In this document: piece after piece, positions 54,997 to 64,000 of the stretch
How positions within the stretch are numbered: position 1 is the first letter of the stretch
Layout of the letters: each line of letters begins with the position of its first letter
Source: Macrobrachium rosenbergii
Lineage: Eukaryota > Arthropoda > Malacostraca > Decapoda > Palaemonidae
Direction: 5' to 3'
DNA length: 64,000 nt
NCBI RefSeq assembly: GCF_040412425.1
Contig: NC_089783.1
Coordinates: 45,372,625 to 45,436,624 of the forward strand
Notes under the pieces: generated by a model
What the model saw: only the letters and a program-made list of their open reading frames with translations
What the model was told of the DNA's origin: nothing
Databases searched by the model: none
Program-made: the position numbers and the translations under genes

Positions 54997-55797
54997 ATGA
55001 AAGTTATACTCTTACTGCCAATATTACCAGCGATCGTATCCTTTGTGATAGCAGCTCAGTCAGCTAAATATCGACTGCTAATGATATCTAACTCGACCCT
55101 CTTTCGAGGAGCCAAACAGACCATTTCGAAAGATCTGACTGAAACAAGATCTGCTCAGTTTTCCAGACTATGGTGTGCCACCAAGTGCCTGGAACTAAAC
55201 TGGTGTAACTTGTGGTGCGTGGATCCAGTCGAAGATACGACTTGCCACTTATTCAAAATGTACGTCGTGGCCGAATACAAAGAGGGCAACATGGCAGATG
55301 CCATCAAGTGCTACACACTCAGGGTCACCGATTATGTCGTTGGAGCAGCCATAACAGGGGCGCCCGCAGACTCGACAATGCCCGCCAGGGTGATCAGCAG
55401 TTTGATGGACGGCATCTACACCAACCAAGCGGCTGAATGCTACATCAGCGGAGACAGATACAACCCGTTCATAAAACTCGACATAGGGAGCGCGAAACCC
55501 ATTCGTCGGATTCTGATAGTTCTGCAACCGAATTCCAACGCTGCCAAGTTTTACGACATCGAAGCCAGAGTGGGACTGGAGGACAAAGCAGAGGCCTACT
55601 TCTCAGAGTACTACCTCTTTGGAACTTTCCCCGGGCCTTCTTCCGTCGGTCAAGAGATTCTCTTCGAGAAGGACCCTCCCATAATGGCTCGCTACGTCAC
55701 CATCCAACGATGGAGTGACCGTTCGCAGTGTCCCGTCGAACAAACAAACCATATCAGTTATTGCATGCTTCAACTCTGCCATCTGGAAATCGGCTAA
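54997..55797 (+). CDS. Secreted PAN/apple-like plus F5/8C (fucolectin-like) protein
   Basis: 266 residues in one uninterrupted exon with stop TAA. Residues 1-20 form a signal peptide (MKVILLLPILPAIVSFVIAA), so the product is probably secreted. Residues about 40-110 hold six cysteines (C60, C64, C70, C74, C83, C105) in a pattern like PAN/apple domains. Residues about 125-266 resemble the F5/8-type-C or fucolectin fold: a DGIYTN segment at 138, IKLDIGSAKPIRRILIVLQP at 159-178, ARYVTIQRWS at 231 and a C-terminal LCHLEIG strand. Further cysteines at 148, 245, 256 and 261 bring the total to ten, all able to pair. Proteins of this kind in arthropods are usually carbohydrate-binding or adhesive (family knowledge); the ligand here is unknown. 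The start at 54997 was chosen because the signal peptide begins there and -3 is G. Base composition is clearly more GC-rich than its surroundings, and codons look constrained. No neighbouring gene is seen. It might be intronless, a retrocopy or a last exon that happens to start with a signal. Confidence 0.88.
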   Translation: MKVILLLPILPAIVSFVIAAQSAKYRLLMISNSTLFRGAKQTISKDLTETRSAQFSRLWCATKCLELNWCNLWCVDPVEDTTCHLFKMYVVAEYKEGNMADAIKCYTLRVTDYVVGAAITGAPADSTMPARVISSLMDGIYTNQAAECYISGDRYNPFIKLDIGSAKPIRRILIVLQPNSNAAKFYDIEARVGLEDKAEAYFSEYYLFGTFPGPSSVGQEILFEKDPPIMARYVTIQRWSDRSQCPVEQTNHISYCMLQLCHLEIG

Positions 55798-55857
55798 AAC
55801 TAAACAACATTATCTGAGGCCAAAACTTGTTTCCCAGTCACGTTGTGAAATATATTT

Positions 55858-56253
55858 CATTTTTGTTTGCAGTGAAAGAAATAATATATCTTTGTTGTGT
55901 TTGCAGTGTAAGAAATAATACAATCTCATTTTTGTGTCTACAGTGTAAGAAATAATATAGTTCATTTTCGTATTTGCGGTGTAAGAAATAATATATCTCA
56001 TTTTTGTGTTTGTAGTGTAAGAAATATATCTCATTTTCGTGTTTGCAGAGTAAGAAATAATATGTAAGAAATAATATATCTCATTTTTGTGTTTACAGTG
56101 TAAGAAATAATGTATCTCTTTTTATGTTTGCAGTGTAAGAAATAATATTGCTCATTTTTGTGTCTGCAGTGTAAGAAATAATATATCTCATTTTTTTATT
56201 TGCTGTGTAAGAAATAATATATCTCATTTTTGTGTTTGCGGTGTAAGAAATGA
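55858..56253 (+). repeat. 36-bp tandem array in the 3' region of the lectin-like gene
   Basis: About ten units of GTGTAAGAAATAATATATCT then CATTTTTGTGTTTGCA, starting about 60 bp after the stop codon. Units vary in length (31-41 bp). Each contains a T-rich run followed by GCAG or ACAG, which looks like a 3' splice acceptor, and an AU-rich AAATAATATAT part. It probably lies in the 3' untranslated region. Minus-strand frames through it are by-products. Confidence 0.93.
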
Positions 56254-56544
56254 CGGGCACTACGTCTTTAAGTTTTCGAGACATTTCACACATGCATTTT
56301 GTAGACAGATACAGGGCCAGTGTCTGAACGGCCACATTTTCACAGAAATGTTTCTGTGAATATTATAAAAAGGAGGTGACTTGTATATATGAATACTCTA
56401 TTTAATCAACCAAACTTCAAATCTGACTCTTTTTTCTTAATAATATTTCGCTCTGTTTAAATGGATTTTCACGAAGCGACCATGTGTAGACCTGGAAGAA
56501 CTCAGCTATTCCCTGTGACACAAATACACCTACTATTTGACTCT

Positions 56545-56545
<1 letters not shown>
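56254..56545. other. Unassigned 3' flank of the lectin-like gene
   Basis: Contains a small inverted pair CACAGAAATGTTTCTGTG (56340-56357) and then AT-rich sequence. It may still be transcribed as 3' UTR. Confidence 0.3.

Positions 56546-56607
<62 letters not shown>
56546..56607. repeat. (CT)n microsatellite
   Basis: About 31 CT units on the plus strand. Confidence 0.97.
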
Positions 56608-56610
<3 letters not shown>

Positions 56611-56923
56611 TTCACCGAACTTACTTATCTTGAATATCATATCATATGAAGGCTTAACCCCCCAAAAAAAAAAATTCTTTGTAACAAATGTTCTTGTAAA
56701 TTCTTTTATCAGACTTTGTTGAAGGGGAAAAATTCTTTTAACCTGTTTGCGTTTTATGTTTCTAGTTGTTAGCAACCTTAATAGCTTGTAATATTTCTAT
56801 GTATTGTTATGTTATAAATATGAGCCCTTCTTACACAAAGGGTGCAAATGCTTGCAATTATGTCGTGTAACCATTCTTTCCTTTTTTTCTTATTAATTGA
56901 TGTTGACATTTATGTTATTCGTT

Positions 56924-56929
56924 AATAAA
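56924..56929 (+). terminator. Possible polyadenylation signal
   Basis: AATAAA 1.1 kb after the lectin stop codon, the first canonical plus-strand signal I noticed downstream of the tandem array. The distance makes its use uncertain. Confidence 0.2.
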
Positions 56930-57115
56930 CAATAAGAAGAAAATATTAAAAAATGAATTCAGCTTTAGTCTCATATCTCTACATTGTCATACAGATATCT
57001 ATCTTCATTTTACTGCAACGTGTTCTTTCTTCACTTCAGTATATCAAGAGTTATCTATACTTCTTTATGAGAAATACAAGTAGGAATTGTGTAGATTTTT
57101 CTGAATGTTATAAAT

Positions 57116-57441
57116 CAGGGATTCTTAACCTTTTTTTATTACCACGCCCCCTCTAAGAGTTGGTCCTTCCCTCCACGCCCCCCTTCCATCTATGAGTAAA
57201 ATTCCCTCCCAGATTTAAAGGAAAATAAACAAAAAGAGAAAGATAAGAAGGGGTGTTTTTATTCTTTTGGGAACGAATTAGTGAGATACTTGATACTGCT
57301 TCTGAACGACTCTTGTTAAGAGAATAACGAATATAATTAGAGAATCTTTAATTTTTCCCTAGGGCTTCCGGCCTCCCCCCACCCCTGGAAATTGCTGACA
57401 CTCCCCTAGGGGGACCCGCCCTCCCAGGTTGAGAACCACTG
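57116..57441. mobile_element. Non-autonomous hAT element (MITE)
   Basis: Terminal inverted repeats CAGGGATTCTTAACC and GGTTGAGAACCACTG (13 of 15 bases pair), the classic hAT-type end. It is flanked by an 8-bp duplication TTATAAAT / TTATAAAA (57108-57115 and 57442-57449; seven of eight match). The internal 300 bp is C-rich at both ends (ACCACGCCCCCTC, CCCCCCACCCCTGG) with no frame for transposase. Confidence 0.93.
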
Positions 57442-57449
57442 TTATAAAA

Positions 57450-58318
57450 ACATCCGGTTATATCTAACAACTTTTTACTTAAGGCCACCTACTGACCAAT
57501 ATGTGGACAAATTCTAAGAATTATAAAATATCAAAGAATGTGATTTATATTATACTTGAGACTGTGATTTATAATTTACTTGATAATGTGATATAATAAA
57601 TACGTAGAGGTAAATTGCGTTGATTTGGCCTCTGTCAAAAGCTGAAAAAAAAGTTACCCTAAGAAGGATACAGTTTATGAAGTAAACCAATAGATGACAA
57701 TGCTTAAAAATAGCATGAAAAATCCACAGCACTACTTTCGAAATGTATTGTAAAGGAGCAACAATGCCGAGTTCTCCATAAAGAAAGGACTTTCGTTTCT
57801 TTCCTCAAAACCTAATCAAGTAAGCAGTGGTACTTGTAGAGCCTATGTACGTCAGTTTCTCTTGCCATAAGGAAGACTTTCTTAGACTGTAAATGTAAAC
57901 TCGGTAATTTTTCGATACATACAACGTAATGTGAGGATTCTTGTCTTTACTTAATGGCAATCAATAATCATGGCATTCAACATTACTATCTACAGACTTA
58001 TGAATTCGGCTGGAGAACACAAGAGTCAAAGTGACGGGCAGAACAATATTGACATGTGGTTTTAAAGAACGCCATTCACATTCCTAACAAACTTGACAGT
58101 TACTGAGGAGTTAACAAAGAGGCACAGGAGTTTCTTGAACTATTTTCAAGGCTCGGTAAGTTAGTATATTTTATAAAATAAAAGCAAATTCGATATTCAG
58201 TGGCAAAATGAAATTGAAATTGAATAAAAAAAAAAAATTATATGCCATGCCAACTGGATGACTCGCATACAACTAATCAGTATACCATAGGGGTGATTCT
58301 CTTTCGTGACAATACACA
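57450..58318. other. Unassigned unique sequence
   Basis: AT-rich unique DNA, nothing recognised. Confidence 0.4.
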
Positions 58319-58389
58319 TACACAAACACACACGCATATATATATTTAATATGTATATATATATATATACGTATATGCATATTTATATG

Positions 58390-58432
<43 letters not shown>

Positions 58433-58484
58433 GTATATATACATATACATATATATATACATACATACATATATATATGAATAT
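58319..58484. repeat. Imperfect (CA)n/(TA)n tract
   Basis: TA-rich with regular CATG, TACA and GTAT interruptions. Confidence 0.92.
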
Positions 58485-59545
<1,061 letters not shown>

Positions 59546-59708
59546 AACTGTATTTACAAAATCTTCAACATATTTCCAATCTAAGCGTTGATCACTGTAC
59601 GTTACCATCTTACGTAAATGTTTCCATACTGTAAAATTTTCTTTTGGTTAACAATGCTAACTTTTTTAGCGGTTCATTTTCCTATTCAAGGTCATAATAC
59701 AAAACTTC
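59546..59708 (+). repeat. Dispersed direct repeat R1, copy 1
   Basis: About 160 bp shared with 62665-62828, including CACAAAATCTTCAACATATT-type and GTTACCATCTTACGTAAA strings and TTTCTTTTGGTTAACAATGC. About 88% of positions appear identical by eye. Not seen elsewhere in the window. Confidence 0.9.
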
Positions 59709-60703
59709 CTGTTGTCTATGCCAACATTAATTTCATTCACAGCCGCAAAAGTCAAAAACAGACGACTGACGTGTCCCGGATTTACGTCTTGTTCTTTGTA
59801 TGCCATAAATGTCATTATGTTAACGAGTCTGGACATTTCAGACTTTAACCTAAATTCAATGGACATTCTGCTTTTTTTAAGGGACATTTTTACAGTGAAA
59901 TATGACTCCCTTTTTCTCTTGTAAATACTATTTCCTCTCTGCTTTCCGTCGAATAGGTTTCGTTTTTGAACGCTGGCTGGTACCCAAATATTTTCCTGCC
60001 ACGCATGCAAGATTTCATTACAGCGGACCCATCTTTCTAAAATAAACATATCAAATTTTTATTCCGGCAATCAAATTGTATAGAAATCAATTAAGAGATT
60101 CATCAATTAAACAACACATTGCAGAACGAGATACAGTCAAAAATTTGATTTGGAAAAAGGAATAAAAAAAAAGGGGGGCGGGGGACTAGAAAATAAATAA
60201 AATGAAAAATGGGAACGCACTTTAATAACCGGAATGCGCTGAAACAAAACGGTTTGATATGGGGTATTATTTTTGTGTCTATTTCATCCCACATCGGATC
60301 CAATATTTGTTCTGAATAAAAGTTTGCTTTCCACTTCACCCATTTACCTGGGAATGCTGATGCTAATTGGATGCTATTAGTTCATTTGCTTCTGCGCAGG
60401 CGCGTCATATGTCACCAAAAATACCAATTAAAAGATGAATAGCCCTCACGGAAATTGGATTCTGCTCGTGGAATCCTAGCTGGGATTTTCTTGTGGATTT
60501 TATATCGTAATTCCACCGCCAACTTCCCTCCCTTTTTTCCCCTCTCCGTTCACAGTCGAAGAACCCGAGTTCGATCCCCCTATTTTAGCAAGGAAAGGCA
60601 CAGTCTTAATAAGTTTTCCAGAGAAGACAACATGGCGTCGTTTATCAAAACAGCGGATTATCTATCTGACTGTTAGTAGGTCGTGGAGAGTTGTAGCTGG
60701 AAT

Positions 60704-60706
<3 letters not shown>
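59709..60706. other. Unassigned unique sequence
   Basis: Unique DNA. The 127-codon minus frame at 59666-60049 overlaps repeat R1 and has no recognisable domain, so I do not call it. Confidence 0.3.

Positions 60707-60775
<69 letters not shown>
60707..60775. repeat. (GA)n microsatellite
   Basis: About 34 GA units, 30 bp before a long TA tract. Confidence 0.97.
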
Positions 60776-61394
<619 letters not shown>

Positions 61395-62088
61395 GTGAGA
61401 GAAGTGCCATATACACCAAAAAGAATACTAAAGGGAGTGCCAACCTGCTGTCTGATTAAAGAATATAAGGGCTAAACAGTAAGCTTAAGGAAAGAATGGG
61501 GAGATAAATCTTGCCAGCTGATTTAAGAGTATCAAATCCGAATGAATGTGAAGATAGTTTCGGAACTGTGAGAGAAGTGCCATATACACCAAAAAGAATA
61601 CTAAAGGGAGTGCCAACCTGCTGTCTGATCTAAAGAATATGAGGGCTATACAGTAAGCTTAAGAAAAGAATGGGGAGATAAATCTTGCCACCTGATTTAA
61701 GAGTATCAAATCAGAATGAATATGAAGATAGTTTCGGAACTGTGAGAGAAGTGCCATATACACCAAAAAGAATACTAAAGGGAGTGCCAACCTGCTGTCT
61801 GACATAAAGAATATAAGGGCTAAACAGTAAGCTTAAGAAAAGAATGGGGAGATAAATCTTGCCACCTGATTTAAGAGTATCAAATCCGAATGAATGTGAA
61901 GATGGTTTCGGAACTGTGAGAGAAGTGCCATATACATCAAAAAGAATACTAAAGGGAGTGCCAACCTGCTGTCTGATTAAAGAATATAAGGCTAAACAGT
62001 AAGCTTAAGAAAAGAATAGGGCAATAAAACTTGCCAGCTGATTTAAGAGCATCAAATCCGAATGAATTTGAAGTTAGTTTCGGAACTA
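61395..62088 (+). repeat. Tandem array, 174-bp unit, four copies
   Basis: Units begin GTGAGAGAAGTGCCATATAC at 61395, 61568, 61742 and 61916 (periods 173, 174 and 174) and end GTTTCGGAACT. The units differ by only a few substitutions, and the fourth diverges most at its 3' end. The unit length is close to that of a nucleosome-sized satellite monomer. No open frame spans the array. Confidence 0.95.
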
Positions 62089-62664
62089 TCTAATACGTCA
62101 CCTATTAACCGTTTGCTCCCACAACACGAGTAACCGCAAAGTTTTATGAAGAAATACTCCCTCCACTTGAAAAAAAAGAGGATTGTTTGATTGCTCGATA
62201 GATTCACAGGTTCTGGTATTAACTGTCACAACAGCAATGGTTATTGACGACATTTAAAAAGAAAACTGCTGTCATCAACTTTCAAGAGCAGCAGAAATTC
62301 GAATTATGTGTTTCGAAAGCTTTCCAAATTGCCTGGAATTGTTCTAGGTATTCTTATTTAACGGAACTAGGAGCATATTTTGCTTATATTCACTCTTTTA
62401 TTACCCCTCACCCAGATGCTAAATCAAAAGGATCGCAGGCGTGTGCTACCAAAGGCTTGCTGAATTGATAAAGTAATTAGATGAGATATACAAAAAAAAA
62501 AAATCGATACTCTCACATTCCAAAATAAAAAAAATAGTATATTAATTTTTCATTTTTGCATCCCAAGTGATTATAGTCCTCCGAAGAAGTAATGAAACAA
62601 TGAGCAAAGCACTGATTGATCGAACTGTGAAAGGAAACGAAGGTGTCATTTATGATTCCTAAAT
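62089..62664. other. Unassigned spacer
   Basis: Unique AT-rich DNA. A 74-codon plus frame (62244-62468) has no identifiable domain. Confidence 0.3.
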
Positions 62665-62828
62665 AAAATTATATTCACAAAATCTTCAACATATTTCCAG
62701 TCTAAGCGTCGACCAACTTACGTTACCATCTTACGTAAAGTTTTCCATACTGTAAAATTTTCTTTTGGTTAACAATGCCAGTTTTTTTAGCAGTGCAGTT
62801 ACCCATTCAAGGCCATAATGCATAACTC
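62665..62828 (+). repeat. Dispersed direct repeat R1, copy 2
   Basis: Second copy of the block at 59546-59708, 3.1 kb away in the same orientation. Sequence similarity stops abruptly at both ends. Confidence 0.9.
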
Positions 62829-63611
62829 CAAGGTTTTCATGAATAATATACAGCAAGCAGAATGAACAGATATTGGTAGAGTAAAAATATACAACGGAAA
62901 TTTTCACCAAAACCGAAATAGCTAAGTAATCGAAGAATTACCTTATAATTCAAATTAAACGAAACGGCAGTTGTATCTGCTATAGTATCGCTTCCATTCA
63001 AACCAAGAACTTAAATTGCAAGTTAGCAATGCCACTGGTAAATACTTCTATATTTACACCGAAGCAAAGAACCCTTTTCGTAACATTAGAAAGTATATTA
63101 GTCATTGTTCTACGCCATAAGATTAAAGTCAACACGCTACAAAGCAAATACAGTATATACTGTGCACTTCACACTGGTATAAAAAAAATAAGCAATTTTC
63201 AGAGAGCTCAACGCTAGTTACTTAACGCCAGATTTTGCTTACATTATTAATGGTAAAAAAAATAAAAAAAAAATAATCTTTTGGGACTATGACGTAAAAA
63301 GAAAAAAGGTTTAATCCGCTGCAGGAGGGAGAAGGAAATCCAGGATATTTCGGAGTAAAAAGTTAATAAAAGCGGTGAGCCGCTATTTTTTCCTGTGAGG
63401 ACAGAATCCATAAACTATTCATTCCGCCATTTGGCTTTTATTTAAGTCGTGGGTGAAAAGAGCGTGTGGTCTAAGAAGCACTGACTAAATTTTTAGAATA
63501 GCAACTTTTTTTAATGTAAAAATTAAGTATGGAAATCATTTCTGCAATGCTTGACAAATGATACCTTTTCTCTAACAAGCAAAGATCTCTTCAGTCTTCC
63601 GTTTTAAACGA
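62829..63611. other. Unassigned unique sequence
   Basis: AT-rich unique DNA, nothing recognised. Confidence 0.4.
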
Positions 63612-63623
63612 CAGTGTGATAAG

Positions 63624-63904
63624 TTAAGTATACCTTAGTTTAACCAGACCCCTGAGCTGATTAACAGCTCTCCTAGGGCTGGCCAGAAGGGTTAGACTTA
63701 TTGTACGTGGCTAAGAACCAATTGGTTACCTAGCAACGGGACCTACAGCTTATTGTGGAATCCGAACCACATCATAGCGAGAAATGAATTTCTATCACCA
63801 GAAATAAATTCCTCTAATTCTTCATTGGCCGGCCGGAGACTCGAACTCGGGCCTAGCAGAGCGCGAGCCGAGAACTCTACCGACTCGTCCAACGAGGAAC
63901 TAGT
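63624..63904 (-). mobile_element. tRNA-derived SINE (SINE-1), copy 3, with TSD
   Basis: Minus orientation. Flanked by a perfect 12-bp target-site duplication CAGTGTGATAAG (63612-63623 and 63905-63916). On the minus strand it carries CGAGTTCGAGTCTCCGGCCG (B-box, about 63835-63848), the shared body and the end GGTTAAACTAAGGTATACTT. Full length, so it was able to insert recently. Confidence 0.95.
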
Positions 63905-64000
63905 CAGTGTGATAAGGTAACTACTGTAGTTTGGGCTCTGTGTCATCTTGTCTCCCCAAGAGTGGAAGCGACTGACTGACATCTGTAACGATGAACGTGA

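Noticed and set aside
55249..55718. Frames overlapping the lectin-like gene on both strands (55212-55436, 55437-55718 plus; 55249-55527 minus)
   Set aside because: Shadow frames of the real coding sequence; they lack a signal peptide or domain.
57181..57420. C-rich block as a possible CpG-island promoter for the lectin-like gene
   Set aside because: It is the body of a hAT MITE, lies downstream of the gene and has few CpG dinucleotides.
59666..60049. 127-codon minus frame
   Set aside because: Runs into dispersed repeat R1 and shows no domain; no splice or polyadenylation context supports it.
63743..63982. 79-codon minus frame
   Set aside because: Lies almost wholly within SINE-1 copy 3, including its tRNA-like head.

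Overview
This window is repeat-dominated animal nuclear DNA, most likely from a decapod crustacean (shrimp, prawn, crab or crayfish type). The sequence shows an extreme load of long (TA)n, (GA)n, (CA)n and (TTA)n microsatellites. It also holds several high-copy interspersed families, a tRNA-derived SINE with target-site duplications, degenerate LINE and Penelope-like retroelement pieces, and no bacterial gene architecture. Placement in decapods is inference from this repeat style, and I cannot name a species. No rRNA, genuine tRNA gene, CRISPR array or operon is visible.

Only one convincing protein-coding gene is present: an apparently intact 266-residue secreted protein at 54997-55797 (+). 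It has a signal peptide, a PAN/apple-like cysteine-rich region and a C-terminal F5/8-type-C (fucolectin-like) region. It is followed at once by a roughly 36-bp tandem repeat. Almost all other open frames are read-through of microsatellites (Tyr-Ile, Ser-Leu or Arg-Glu dipeptides) or fall in repeats.

Layout. 0-8 kb: two inverted copies of an interspersed family with an internal hairpin (called family A here), a GC-rich 85-bp minisatellite, and a duplicated block carrying a GA-bearing compound minisatellite. 8-18 kb: long TA tracts, a decayed LINE reverse transcriptase interrupted by a SINE (11.2-12.9 kb), a Penelope-like 3' end (13.1-13.6 kb) and two large palindromes. 18-26 kb: a 223-bp MITE with long terminal inverted repeats and TA target sites, a 38-unit decamer array that spells heat-shock-element half-sites in perfect 10-bp register (23.8-24.2 kb), a 60-bp minisatellite, and a palindromic Penelope-like end with hammerhead-like cores (25.3 kb). 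27-48 kb: families A, B and D, a roughly 500-bp inverted repeat of a second tRNA-like SINE (39.2-39.7 kb), and many TA tracts. 49-52 kb: a second Penelope-like remnant with recognisable GIY-YIG endonuclease pieces, then a putative LTR with a SINE inserted into it (perfect 14-bp target duplication). 53-64 kb: two more palindromes, the lectin-like gene, a hAT MITE, a 174-bp tandem array and a third SINE (12-bp target duplication).

The genes do not form a pathway. The main interest lies in the repeats: the HSE-like satellite, the number of large palindromes, ribozyme-like folds in Penelope-like ends, and microsatellite growth inside transposon tails.
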